A stretch of DNA of 29,038 nucleotides from an uncultured Ruminococcus sp. (lineage in GTDB: Bacteria > Bacillota > Clostridia > Oscillospirales > Ruminococcaceae): contig CABQIF010000011.1 in assembly GCA_902464115.1 (NCBI GenBank), forward strand, positions 1 through 29,038. Reading direction: 5' to 3'. Shown piece by piece: positions 1-7,877 of the stretch. The notes below the pieces were generated by a model. It had not been told where the DNA came from, ran no database searches, and saw only the letters and a program-made list of their open reading frames with translations. The position numbers were made by a program, and so were the translations under genes. Within the stretch, counting starts at the first letter, position 1; the number at the start of each line of letters is the position of its first letter.

Positions 1-2
1 AT

Positions 3-182
3 GAAAATCCGTTTGTATTTGAAACGCCGGAATTACAAGAACAAATGGATTTTGTTTTCTCTTACTTTCAGAAAAGACATGCAGAAAAAGGACAAGAAGC
101 CCTTTGTGAACTATGCGAAAATTGGCAGAAGAATGCTTTTGTCGTAGGGTTTCAGACGGCAGTGAATCTGTTGATGAAATAA
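3..182 (+). CDS. Small hypothetical protein, 3' end only (possible DUF6809-like)
   Basis: This is an open frame from the left edge to a TAA stop, giving the last 59 residues; the start lies outside the window. The sequence is acidic and helical-looking and ends with the residues NWQKNAFVVGFQTAVNLLMK. That resembles the C-terminal pattern of small clostridial accessory proteins of the DUF6809 type, in which a Glu/Lys-rich helix is followed by a short hydrophobic GF..G/A.NLM segment. This assignment is by eye and weak. No catalytic motif is visible, so no function is proposed. The stop codon sits only 10 bases before the first CRISPR-like repeat, so the repeat pair is effectively in its 3' untranslated region. 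A competing frame beginning at base 1 encodes a short Lys/Arg-rich peptide and is less protein-like. Confidence 0.45.
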   Translation, partial: ENPFVFETPELQEQMDFVFSYFQKRHAEKGQEALCELCENWQKNAFVVGFQTAVNLLMK

Positions 183-192
183 AAATGCACTT

Positions 193-284
193 GTCGCCCC
201 TCTTTGCGGAGGGGTGTGGATTGAAATCATTATTTTTAGTATAATGTTATGAGATGTCGCCCCTCTTTGCGGAGGGGTGTGGAT
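193..284 (+). CRISPR. Orphan two-repeat CRISPR remnant (type I-C-like repeat)
   Basis: Two copies of a repeat begin at 193 and 256, a 63-base period. The first copy spans 193-227 (35 bases), starting GTCGCCCCTC and ending GTGGATTGAAAT. The second copy matches for 29 bases (256-284) and then diverges, as leader-distal terminal repeats often do. Each copy contains the palindrome CCCCTC-loop-GAGGGG. The GTCGC start and the ATTGAAAT end are characteristic of type I-C repeats. The single 28-base spacer (228-255) is AT-rich and shorter than the roughly 34 bases usual for I-C. No further copy lies upstream, because the preceding DNA codes for protein, and no cas gene is in the window. It is best read as a decayed or minimal orphan array; a mobile palindromic repeat is the main alternative. 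Confidence 0.55.
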
Positions 285-293
285 GAATACATG

Positions 294-337
294 CAACACC
301 CCACCGGAACAAAATCCAGTGGGGCGTTGTGTTTTGT
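294..337 (+). terminator. Rho-independent terminator, probably bidirectional
   Basis: An 11-base arm at 294-304 pairs with 319-329, with one G-U pair. The stem extends a few bases further across a mismatch. On the plus strand it is followed by TGTTTTGT. On the minus strand it lies directly after the ppk stop codon, although the tail there is less T-rich. It probably ends transcription of ppk and of the small gene and CRISPR remnant from the other side. Confidence 0.6.
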
Positions 338-343
338 ACAAAT

Positions 344-2425
344 TTATTTTTCCACTTCTGCTTCCGTAGTTGCAATTGCCTTTGCAGAGGCATACGCTTG
401 TGCATAGAAATATTCCTGTGCATTCAGCGGAGAAGCATTGCTCTGTACCTTTTTATAAGAGCCATCCGGCTGCTGGATTCTTGCCTTGACGTTATCCTGC
501 ATCATGATTCGGAACATCGAGAGGATTCTTGACTTGATATCCTTATCATAAATCGGAGCACCCACTTCCACACGCCGGATGGTATTTCTAGTCATCCAGT
601 CTGCGGAGGCAATATAAACATCTGCCTGATTTCCAGCCCCGAAGATATAAATTCTGGTGTGTTCCAGATACCGTCCAACAATGCTGCGAATCGTAATATT
701 TTCTGTTTGTCCCGGAATGCCGGCGATCAAGCAGCAAATACCACGGATGATCATTTCAATTTTGACGCCTGCCTGAGAAGCCTCGATCAGCTTATCAATC
801 AAGTATTTATCTGTCAGGGAGTTGACTTTCAGCCCGATATAAGCCGGCTGTCCAGCCTTTGCCTTTTCAATCTCCACATCAATCCGGTCTGCAACGTGGT
901 TTTGCAGGCAGTGCGGAGATACCAGCAGATATTCCGTGTGCTTGATGGTCTGCCCCATGCAAAGTGCATTGAAGACCCGACTCGCTTCCATGCCGATTTC
1001 CGGACGGGCAGTCATCAGAGAATAGTCCGTATAGATTTCAGAAGTTTTTTCGTTGTAGTTGCCCGTTCCAACCTGTGTGATATAAGAGATAGAATTGCCA
1101 ATTTTCCGTGTAATCAGGCACAGCTTCGAGTGTACCTTGAGATTATCCAGACCATAGATAATTCGGCAGCCGGCTTCTTCCAGTCGTCTTGACCATTCAA
1201 TGTTGTTTTCTTCGTCAAATCTTGCACGCAGTTCAACCAGTACCACGACATCTTTTCCGTTTTCTGCGGCTTCGATCAATGCTTCTACGATTTTGCTGTT
1301 GGTTGCCACCCGATACAGCGTCATCTTGATGGAAACAACGTGTGGGTCTTCGCCAGCTTCATGGAGCAGGTTCAAGAATGGGCGAATGCTTTCAAACGGG
1401 AATGATAAGAAACGGTCTTTCTTCTGAATCTGAGCAATCATCGAGCGATGGTCGTCAATGTTTGCGGAACGCTGCGGAACTCGGCGAGGATAGAACAACG
1501 AACGATTTTTCCGCAGCAAGTCCCGAACCTGTGAAACAAATGACAGGCTCAGCGGTGCTTCTGAGTGGAAAACCTGTGCTTCATTCAGGTGCAAGTATTC
1601 ACACAACTTGGCAATCACAGAAGGGTCCATCAGTCTGGAAAATTCCATCTTGACCGGACGCAGCCGCTTTCTGGCACGCAGCAATTTCTCCATCGCAGCC
1701 CGATAATCGGTTTCATCTTCAATGTTTTCTTCTTCTGCGTCGATGTCTGCACTCCGAACGATCCGAATCAGCGATTTGCTCTTGATGACATGGCGAGAGA
1801 AAATATCCGATGCAAAGTGCAGGATGAGTTCTTCCGTCAGGATAAAGCGGTTTTTCTGGTTGGGCAGGGAAACATACTTCGGAAATACCGGACTGCTGCA
1901 CGGAACGATCCCGATTTTTTCGCTGCCTTTTTTCTCCAGTACGACAACCGCATAAATTTCCTTGTTTTGCAGGAACTGGAACGGCTGCTTTTTGCTGACA
2001 ATTTGCGGAGAGAGCAGCGGTTCGATTTCAGAGCGAAAATAAGACTGTAAATAATCCGCTTCCTGCTGAGAAATCGTGTGGAAGTCTACAATCTCCACGC
2101 CCTCCGTTTTCAGGCAGTTCTGTAAATCCCGATAGGTGTTGTCTTTATCGTGGAGCATCTGGCGAACCCGTTCAAAGATTGCCAAAAGCTGTTCTCTGCA
2201 AGTCATATTGGTTTTATTTTCCCGAATTTTATCGGATACCTGCATTTTTTCAAAGAGCGAGCCAACTCGCACCATAAAAAATTCATCTAAATTACTCTGG
2301 AAAATAGAGAGAAAAGAAAGCCGTTCACAAAGTGGATTTGCTGGATCTTGTGCTTCTTCCAAAACACGTTGGTTAAACTTTAGCCATGAGAGTTCTCGGT
2401 TGGCGTAGCAACGCTGATCTGCCAT
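344..2425 (-). CDS. ppk: Polyphosphate kinase 1
   Basis: PPK1 reversibly transfers the gamma phosphate of ATP to inorganic polyphosphate, building a phosphate and energy store in the cytoplasm. The 693-residue product has the usual PPK1 size. It opens with the N-terminal signature NRELSWLKFNQRVLEEA and NLDEFFMVRVGS. The catalytic half carries DPHVVSIKMTLYR, the phospho-His site in LKVHSKLCLI, GTGNYNEKTSEIYTD, and the second conserved His in YLEHTRIYIFG. The frame stays open 43 codons further upstream, but the start at 2425 is preferred: it has AGGAGG seven bases upstream and begins exactly at the family N-terminus. The upstream extension is hydrophobic and atypical. The gene is divergent from ppx (2777-3673), so the synthetic and degradative enzymes share one regulatory region. 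Confidence 0.97.
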   Translation of the reverse strand: MADQRCYANRELSWLKFNQRVLEEAQDPANPLCERLSFLSIFQSNLDEFFMVRVGSLFEKMQVSDKIRENKTNMTCREQLLAIFERVRQMLHDKDNTYRDLQNCLKTEGVEIVDFHTISQQEADYLQSYFRSEIEPLLSPQIVSKKQPFQFLQNKEIYAVVVLEKKGSEKIGIVPCSSPVFPKYVSLPNQKNRFILTEELILHFASDIFSRHVIKSKSLIRIVRSADIDAEEENIEDETDYRAAMEKLLRARKRLRPVKMEFSRLMDPSVIAKLCEYLHLNEAQVFHSEAPLSLSFVSQVRDLLRKNRSLFYPRRVPQRSANIDDHRSMIAQIQKKDRFLSFPFESIRPFLNLLHEAGEDPHVVSIKMTLYRVATNSKIVEALIEAAENGKDVVVLVELRARFDEENNIEWSRRLEEAGCRIIYGLDNLKVHSKLCLITRKIGNSISYITQVGTGNYNEKTSEIYTDYSLMTARPEIGMEASRVFNALCMGQTIKHTEYLLVSPHCLQNHVADRIDVEIEKAKAGQPAYIGLKVNSLTDKYLIDKLIEASQAGVKIEMIIRGICCLIAGIPGQTENITIRSIVGRYLEHTRIYIFGAGNQADVYIASADWMTRNTIRRVEVGAPIYDKDIKSRILSMFRIMMQDNVKARIQQPDGSYKKVQSNASPLNAQEYFYAQAYASAKAIATTEAEVEK

Positions 2426-2571
2426 AAATAATGCCTCCTGTTGATCGATGGTTTGGTTTTGAATATAGCAAAACGCAGTCCGACTACAAACAGACGGCTG
2501 CATTTTGAAGAACTTGCACAAAAAAATCATCAAAATGATGTAAAAAAGAAACAAGAGTTTTGTTTTCTTTT

Positions 2572-2577
2572 ATTATA
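2572..2577 (-). promoter_or_regulatory. Candidate -10 element for ppk
   Basis: The minus strand reads TATAAT here, about 147 bases upstream of the ppk start. No good -35 hexamer lies 16-18 bases further upstream. It would leave an AT-rich leader of roughly 140 bases, which contains a small CATCA/TGATG inverted repeat at 2528-2540 followed by a run of T on the minus strand. That arrangement could be a weak attenuator or chance. Confidence 0.35.
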
Positions 2578-2690
2578 CTACATTGTCTGTTTTTATGCCA
2601 GCTCATAAATGTAAACCATTTGTTATTTTTGCGTTAAGTTTTGTGTTTTACTTTTTACATAAACTTTTTGAAGAATTTGCAGGAATCTTG

Positions 2691-2719
2691 TTGTATTTTT
2701 CTGCCCGTTGCAGTATACT
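2691..2719 (+). promoter_or_regulatory. Candidate sigma-A promoter for ppx/gppA
   Basis: TTGTAT at 2691-2696 and TATACT at 2714-2719 are separated by 17 bases. Transcription would start near 2726, about 50 bases before the ppx start codon. The upstream DNA is T-rich and has a tandem TTTTAC at 2646-2658. Confidence 0.55.
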
Positions 2720-2776
2720 ATAAGAATGGGCTGTGCACGCACAGGACGAAAAAAGAAACAGGAGTATCAAAGAATC

Positions 2777-3673
2777 ATGAATGTTGCATTGATTGATATG
2801 GGTTCGAACAGCATTCGCCTTGCGGTTTACAAGGTGGAGCAGAAGGATTTTGAACCGATTTTTTCCAAACGCTATATGACAGGATTGGCAAGTTATGTGA
2901 AAGAGAAGCAGCTGACCGCAGCCGGCGTGGAGCAGGCTTGTGCCGTGTTACTGGATGCAAAATCCTTGCTGGAACAGCTTTCGGTTGACCAGACAACTGT
3001 TTTTGCAACCGCCTCGCTGCGAAACATCAAAAATACAGAAGCGGTTGTCGCTGCCATTCAGCAGAAGACAGGTTACACCGTGCAGATTCTTTCCGGACAT
3101 GAAGAAGCCTTTTTAGACTATTTCGGCGTGATGCATGGAGCACCGATGGAAGAAGGGGCACTGGTAGACATCGGCGGCGGCAGCACCGAAATCACGACCT
3201 TTGCAGCAGATGGTCCAGCTTTCATGGAAAGTATGCCCGTTGGAGCACTGCGTCTGCATACAGAAATGGTGGAAAAATTCCTGCCGAAAGAAGCCGAGGT
3301 TGCCCAGATTCAAGAACGGGTTCTGCGGGAGTGGAAGAAAATCAAGGCGGACAAACTGCCGCACTATGATTTGCTCTGTGCTGTTGGCGGAACGGCTCGG
3401 GCAGTGTTGCAGCTGATTCAGACGCAGCAAGCACCTTTGCAGGATGCGAATTCCTTTACAGCAGAGCAGTTTCAGAAGTTGAAGAAGCAGCTGCTGAAAC
3501 GGGATGAAGCAGCGAAGAAATTGATTTTACAGGTTTGTCCGGAACGGGTGCACACGATTCTCCCCGGCATTTTAATTCTGGATGTCATCATCCGGCAGCT
3601 GCATACCCATTTGATTTATGTCAGCCCGTATGGGGTGCGGGAAGGGTATTTGCTGCGGCACTATTTATCCTGA
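2777..3673 (+). CDS. ppx: Exopolyphosphatase / pppGpp phosphohydrolase family protein
   Basis: Members of the Ppx/GppA family hydrolyse terminal phosphates of polyphosphate or convert pppGpp to ppGpp. They share the actin/Hsp70-type ATPase fold. The 298-residue product shows the phosphate-1 motif near its N-terminus (ALIDMGSNSIRLAVY), the GHEEAFLDYFGV segment, the phosphate-2 motif LVDIGGGSTEITTF, and AVGGTARAV. This is the short, single-catalytic-module form, about 300 residues, typical of Clostridia; the longer E. coli Ppx has an extra C-terminal domain. The start at 2777 follows a GGAG about 12 bases upstream and matches the family N-terminus. The frame is open back to 2708, but that extension is basic and not conserved-looking. 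Ppx versus GppA specificity cannot be read from sequence, but the divergent ppk neighbour favours a role in polyphosphate turnover. Confidence 0.9.
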   Translation: MNVALIDMGSNSIRLAVYKVEQKDFEPIFSKRYMTGLASYVKEKQLTAAGVEQACAVLLDAKSLLEQLSVDQTTVFATASLRNIKNTEAVVAAIQQKTGYTVQILSGHEEAFLDYFGVMHGAPMEEGALVDIGGGSTEITTFAADGPAFMESMPVGALRLHTEMVEKFLPKEAEVAQIQERVLREWKKIKADKLPHYDLLCAVGGTARAVLQLIQTQQAPLQDANSFTAEQFQKLKKQLLKRDEAAKKLILQVCPERVHTILPGILILDVIIRQLHTHLIYVSPYGVREGYLLRHYLS

Positions 3674-3715
3674 GATAGGTTTCTGGAAAATTCCAAAAAA
3701 ATTTCTTGGATGCCG

Positions 3716-3744
3716 TTGCTTTTTTGGCGGAAATGTGCTAAAAT
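3716..3744 (+). promoter_or_regulatory. Candidate promoter of the polyamine operon
   Basis: TTGCTT at 3716-3721 and TAAAAT at 3739-3744 are exactly 17 bases apart. Initiation is predicted around 3751. That lies downstream of the first in-frame ATG of speD (3747), which argues that translation starts further in, at 3816. The implied leader of about 65 bases contains a small GGATTT/AAATCC hairpin (3757-3782). Confidence 0.55.
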
Positions 3745-3815
3745 GAATGTTTGATATGGATTTGTCGATACAAGAAAAATCCAGTTTAGAATCTGACATT
3801 TTATGGAAGGCTGTG

Positions 3816-4625
3816 ATGGTAGGGTTGGAAAAGAAGCTGGCATTGTACGGGTTTAACAATCTCACAAAGACGCTGAGCTTTAACATTTTTGATGTCTGTT
3901 ATGCAAAGACAGAACGGGAAAAACAGGACTATATCCGCTACATTGACGAGCAATATAACTCGGAACGATTGACGAACATTCTCTGTGACGTTACGGAGAT
4001 GATCGGGGCTTCTATTTTGAATATTTCCAAGCAGGATTATGAACCGCAGGGGGCATCGGTCAACATTCTGATTGCAGAAGGGCACATTCCCTCTCAGATC
4101 GACGTATCCTGCAATCAGGGAGAAACCTTTTTAAAACGGCGGGACATTCACGCCCATCTGGACAAGAGCCATGTTACCGTTCACACGTTTCCGGAAAGTC
4201 ATCCGGACAACGAAGTGACGACCTTTCGGGTGGACATCGACGTTTCGACTTGCGGAGAGATTTCGCCGTTGAACACATTGGATTATCTGATTCGCAGTTT
4301 CGATTCGGATATTATCACCATTGACTATCGGGTACGAGGCTTTACCAGAGATGTCAACGGCAAGAAATGTTTCATCGACCACAACATCACTTCCATTCAG
4401 GACTACATTGACCCGGAGATCCTGCTGCGGTATGATACCATGGATATGAATATGTATCAGGCAAACATTTTTCACTGCCGGATGCTGATTAAAGAAATGC
4501 AGCTGCAAAATTATTTGTTTAAGACCGATGTATATGAGTTAGACCCTCGGGTGCGTCTGGATATTACCAACCAACTGCGGCGGGAAATGATTGAGATTTT
4601 CAGCGGCAGAAATATTTATGGATAA
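3816..4625 (+). CDS. speD: S-adenosylmethionine decarboxylase proenzyme, E. coli-type
   Basis: The enzyme decarboxylates S-adenosylmethionine to give the aminopropyl donor for spermidine synthesis. It is made as a proenzyme that cleaves itself at a Lys-Ser bond, turning the Ser into a pyruvoyl cofactor. The 269-residue product has LYGFNNLTKTLSFNIFDVCYA cut to family form at its N-terminus, then the cleavage site HLDKSHVTVHTFPESHP with Ser118, followed by ISPLNTLDYLI and TIDYRVRGFTRD. This is the long (about 264-residue) E. coli-type class, not the short Bacillus/Thermotoga SpeD. The frame is open to ATG 3747, but the start at 3816 is chosen. It has GGAAGG five bases upstream, gives the family N-terminus, and leaves the promoter at 3716-3744 outside the coding sequence. 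The gene is first in a five-gene operon. Confidence 0.95.
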   Translation: MVGLEKKLALYGFNNLTKTLSFNIFDVCYAKTEREKQDYIRYIDEQYNSERLTNILCDVTEMIGASILNISKQDYEPQGASVNILIAEGHIPSQIDVSCNQGETFLKRRDIHAHLDKSHVTVHTFPESHPDNEVTTFRVDIDVSTCGEISPLNTLDYLIRSFDSDIITIDYRVRGFTRDVNGKKCFIDHNITSIQDYIDPEILLRYDTMDMNMYQANIFHCRMLIKEMQLQNYLFKTDVYELDPRVRLDITNQLRREMIEIFSGRNIYG

Positions 4626-4639
4626 GGGAGGCAGGCTGT

Positions 4640-6088
4640 ATGGAACAAGTTACCCAACAGTGTGCACCGCTGCTCGAAGCGATGCAGGCACACCGATTAA
4701 ATCGGGTTGTCCGGTTTGATGTTCCGGGACACAAAGGCGGACGGGGCAATCACGAACTGGCAGAGTTTTTAGGAGCAGACTGTGTGCGGATGGATGTCAA
4801 TTCCATGAAGAATCTGGACAATCTCTGTCATCCGGTTTCGGTCATTCGAGATGCCCAGCAGCTTGCAGCCGAGGCGTTCGGTGCAAAGAATGCATTCTTT
4901 ATCATCAACGGGGCAACGGGTGCATCACAGGCAATGATCTTCTCCACCTGTAAGGCAGGGGATAAGCTGATCATGCCCCGCAATGTGCACCGCAGTGCAA
5001 TCAACGCCTTGGTTGTCAATGGGGCGATTCCCGTCTATGTTGACCCAGGCGAACAGAAAGATTTAGGCATTCCGCTGGGAATGGCAGTAGAAGATGTGGA
5101 AAAGGCGATCTTGGCAAATCCCGATGCAAAAGCGGTTCTGGTCAACAATCCGACCTATTATGGCGTTTGTGCAGATATCCGAAAGATTGCGAAGCTTGCT
5201 CACGACCACGGTATGTTACTGCTGGCAGACGAAGCCCACGGGACACATTTCTATTTTGGCGAAAATCTGCCGTGTTCGGCGATGGCAGCCGGAGCAGATA
5301 TGGCAGCGGTCAGCATCCATAAAACCGGCGGCTCGCTTACGCAAAGTGCCATGTTGCTTTGTGCGGATACCGTCAATGCTGACTATGTGCGGCAGGTCAT
5401 CAACCTGACCCAAACGACCAGTGCTTCTTACTTACTGATGGTATCGCTGGACATCGCACGCCGGAACTTAGCGTTGAACGGGCGGGAGATGTTCCATAAA
5501 ACGGTGCAGTTCGTCAACTATGCCCGTGAGGAAATCAATCGGCTGGGCGGCTATTATGCCTATGGTTCAGAGCTTTGCAACGGCGATTCGTTCTATGCAT
5601 TTGATACCACGAAGCTTTCCATTCATACTCGAAATACCGGCTTGGCAGGGATTGAAGTTTATGACCTGCTACGGGATGAATATGATATTCAAATTGAATT
5701 TGGTGACATCGGAAACATCTTAGCCATTGTCACCGCCGGCGACCGGGAATTAGAAATTGAACGGCTGATTTCCGCTCTTTCCGAAATCAAGCGGCTGTAT
5801 GGCGGCGACCCGACAGGCATGCTGAACAGCGAATACATTCCGCCGGATGTGGCACTTCCGCCGCAGCAGGCATTCTTTGCAGAAAAGGAAGCGGTTCCGC
5901 TGCGGTTCAGCATTGGCAGAGTCTGTGCCGAGTTTGTCATGTGTTATCCGCCGGGGATTCCGATTCTTGCACCAGGAGAACGCATCACCGAAGCAATTGT
6001 TTCTTATATTTTGTATGCAAAGGAAAAGGGCTGTTCGCTGACAGGTTCACAGGATATGACCCTGTCTAGCTTACAGGTCGTCAAATAA
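4640..6088 (+). CDS. speA: Orn/Lys/Arg decarboxylase, fold-type I (probable biosynthetic arginine decarboxylase)
   Basis: This PLP-dependent enzyme removes the carboxyl group from a basic amino acid. It is most likely arginine to agmatine, with lysine to cadaverine as the alternative. The 482-residue product has the aspartate-aminotransferase-fold major domain of the Bacillus SpeA/YaaO group and lacks the N-terminal wing domain of the large E. coli enzymes. Visible motifs are FDVPGHKGG near residue 27, FIINGATGASQAM, LADEAHGTHFYF, and the Schiff-base lysine at about residue 228 in AAVSIHKTGGSLTQSAML. The C-terminal Orn/Lys/Arg decarboxylase domain ends with YPPGIPILAPGE. A good Shine-Dalgarno (GGGAGG) precedes the start. 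The gene is 14 bases after speD. Substrate specificity is inferred from the operon, not proven by residues. Confidence 0.88.
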   Translation: MEQVTQQCAPLLEAMQAHRLNRVVRFDVPGHKGGRGNHELAEFLGADCVRMDVNSMKNLDNLCHPVSVIRDAQQLAAEAFGAKNAFFIINGATGASQAMIFSTCKAGDKLIMPRNVHRSAINALVVNGAIPVYVDPGEQKDLGIPLGMAVEDVEKAILANPDAKAVLVNNPTYYGVCADIRKIAKLAHDHGMLLLADEAHGTHFYFGENLPCSAMAAGADMAAVSIHKTGGSLTQSAMLLCADTVNADYVRQVINLTQTTSASYLLMVSLDIARRNLALNGREMFHKTVQFVNYAREEINRLGGYYAYGSELCNGDSFYAFDTTKLSIHTRNTGLAGIEVYDLLRDEYDIQIEFGDIGNILAIVTAGDRELEIERLISALSEIKRLYGGDPTGMLNSEYIPPDVALPPQQAFFAEKEAVPLRFSIGRVCAEFVMCYPPGIPILAPGERITEAIVSYILYAKEKGCSLTGSQDMTLSSLQVVK

Positions 6089-6109
6089 GAAAGGGTGAAA
6101 TCAAGCGAT

Positions 6110-6967
6110 ATGATGGATATTTGGTATACGGAAAATCACACCGACCATGTGCGGATGTCCATGCGGGTGGATAAACAGCTTGCCAGTGTGCAGAGTGATT
6201 TTCAGCGAATTGATATTTTTGAATCGGTGGAATTTGGCAGAATCATGACATTGGACGGCTTGCTGATGCTGACGGAGAAAGACGAGTACATCTATCATGA
6301 AATGATTACCCATATTCCAATGGCAACCAATCCGAACATCCGAAACATTCTGGTCATTGGAGCAGGGGACGGCGGAACGGTTCGGGAACTGGTACGCTAT
6401 CCGTCTATTGAACATATTGACGTTGCGGAAATTGATGAGATGGTGGTGGAACTGTCGAAGAAATATCTGCCGTTTACTGCCTGCGGATTTGATGACCCTA
6501 GAGTTGACGTGCACATTCAGGATGGGCTGCGGTTTGTCCGGAAAGTCGAAAACGAATATGATTTGATTATTGTTGACTCTACCGACCCGTTCGGCGTGGG
6601 CGAAGGGCTGTTTACCAAGGAGTTTTACGGGAACTGCTACAAGGCATTGAAAGCAGATGGCATTCTGGTGAATCAGCATGAAAGCACGTTCTATACTTCC
6701 TATGCGAACTCGATGAAACGGGCACACAGCCGGATTAAATCATTCTTCCCGATTGCACTGGTCTATCAGGCACACATTCCAACCTATCCCTCTGGGCATT
6801 GGCTGTTTGGGTTTGCATCCAAGAAATATGACCCTCGCACCGATTTGCAGGCGGATTGGTGGAACAGTCTGGGCATTCGTACCCGGTATTATAACACGAT
6901 TCTGCATCAGGGCTGCTTTGCAATTCCGAACAATGTACGGGATGCTCTGAGAGAGTCGGAAACATAA
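6110..6967 (+). CDS. speE: Spermidine synthase / polyamine aminopropyltransferase
   Basis: It transfers the aminopropyl group from decarboxylated S-adenosylmethionine to putrescine, or in some lineages to agmatine. The product of about 285 residues begins with the family hallmark WYTENHTDHVRMSM and has FGRIMTLDGLLMLTEKDE, YHEMITHIP, and the nucleotide-binding VIGAGDGGTVRELVRY. The acceptor/catalytic segment IIVDSTDPFGVGEGLF is also present. A GTG at 6095 is also in frame. The ATG at 6110 (or the adjacent one at 6113) is preferred because AAGGGTGA lies about 11 bases upstream of it and overlaps the GTG. The gene directly follows the decarboxylase and pairs functionally with SpeD, which supplies its donor. 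Acceptor preference cannot be read from sequence here. Confidence 0.94.
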   Translation: MMDIWYTENHTDHVRMSMRVDKQLASVQSDFQRIDIFESVEFGRIMTLDGLLMLTEKDEYIYHEMITHIPMATNPNIRNILVIGAGDGGTVRELVRYPSIEHIDVAEIDEMVVELSKKYLPFTACGFDDPRVDVHIQDGLRFVRKVENEYDLIIVDSTDPFGVGEGLFTKEFYGNCYKALKADGILVNQHESTFYTSYANSMKRAHSRIKSFFPIALVYQAHIPTYPSGHWLFGFASKKYDPRTDLQADWWNSLGIRTRYYNTILHQGCFAIPNNVRDALRESET

Positions 6968-6980
6968 AGGAGGAACCCCC

Positions 6981-7850
6981 ATGCAGGAAAACAAACTTGA
7001 GATGAAGGACATCGTGCCGGAGCTGCTGCGGCGGACAGAGATCCCGTGTATGCGGCTGAAACTGGTCGATACCACACCGGGCATTGCAGAGAGCAAGTTC
7101 GGCGGTCGAGGCTATGTGCCGCATGATGCTGCCATTCCGACCAACAGCGACGGTGTACAGATGCGGTTGCTGGCACAGATCGACTGTCAGCAGATTACCA
7201 TTCCGGATTTTCCAACGTCTGGCTTGCTGCAATTCTGGGCAATCAATGACGACTTGACGGGTTGTAATTTCGACAACAACACCGAACAAAAAGATTTTCG
7301 GATTTGCTATTATGAAACCGTTGACCCAACTGTCACTGAAGAAGAGGTTGCGGCGAAAGAGGGAAACAACCTGCCGTGTGAAGAAGATTTCTTCCCGATT
7401 GAGGGCTGCTTTGGGCTGAAATTTGAACAGACTACTGACCGGATGTCCATGTGTGATTATCATTTTTGGGAAAAAATAGAACAGTTCATGCGGGAATTTT
7501 ATCCGGAGCAGGCAGAACAGCTGCTTGCGGATGAAGATGCAAAAGAAGCATTTGAAGAAGAACTGGAAGAATATCTGGACGAGCAGGACGAACAGGACGA
7601 AACACCGGACTGGATGCCGGATGCATTCGGTCATAAAATTGGCGGTTATCCGGGCTTTTCGCAGGAAGACCCACGGGATATTGCAGCAGAAGATGACCAC
7701 GATGTCTTATTGCTGCAAATCGATACCGACGAAGCCGGAGAACGGGAAATTATGTGGGGCGATTCTGGCGTTGCCAATTTCTTTATCAGCCGAGAGAATC
7801 TGAAACAGCGGAATTTCCAAGATGTGATTTACACATGGGATTGCTGTTAA
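6981..7850 (+). CDS. DUF1963 (YwqG-like) protein
   Basis: The 289-residue product is a cytoplasmic protein without a signal peptide or membrane segment. It matches the DUF1963/YwqG pattern: an early SKFGGRGYVP segment, RLLAQIDCQQI followed by FPTSGLLQFWAI, a central KIGGYPGFSQEDPR, and a C-terminal LLLQIDTDEAGE with WGDSGVANFFIS. A very acidic insert, rich in Glu and Asp, lies at about residues 175-210. The biochemical function of the family is not established. AAGGAGG lies ahead of the start, with only 13 bases after speE and 27 before the dehydrogenase gene, so it is part of the polyamine operon. Being embedded there suggests, but does not show, a link to polyamine binding or homeostasis. 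The acidic stretch would suit a cation-interacting role, which is speculation. Confidence 0.85.
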   Translation: MQENKLEMKDIVPELLRRTEIPCMRLKLVDTTPGIAESKFGGRGYVPHDAAIPTNSDGVQMRLLAQIDCQQITIPDFPTSGLLQFWAINDDLTGCNFDNNTEQKDFRICYYETVDPTVTEEEVAAKEGNNLPCEEDFFPIEGCFGLKFEQTTDRMSMCDYHFWEKIEQFMREFYPEQAEQLLADEDAKEAFEEELEEYLDEQDEQDETPDWMPDAFGHKIGGYPGFSQEDPRDIAAEDDHDVLLLQIDTDEAGEREIMWGDSGVANFFISRENLKQRNFQDVIYTWDCC

Positions 7851-7877
7851 TTTGGAGAGAAAAAGGAGTTATAAAAA

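Noticed and set aside
111..341. Minus-strand frame of 76 codons containing IHTPPQRGATS twice, which looks like a peptide repeat.
   Set aside because: The repeated peptide is simply the translation of the two CRISPR-like repeats; there is no ribosome binding site and it spans a terminator.
2526..2541. Intrinsic terminator or attenuator in the ppk leader (CATCA/TGATG followed by T residues on the minus strand).
   Set aside because: The stem is only five A/T-rich base pairs and is likely too weak to act; noted only under the ppk promoter entry.
3747..3815. Leaderless translation of speD from ATG 3747 or 3756.
   Set aside because: A downstream ATG at 3816 has a good ribosome binding site and yields the family-length protein, so a leaderless start is unnecessary.
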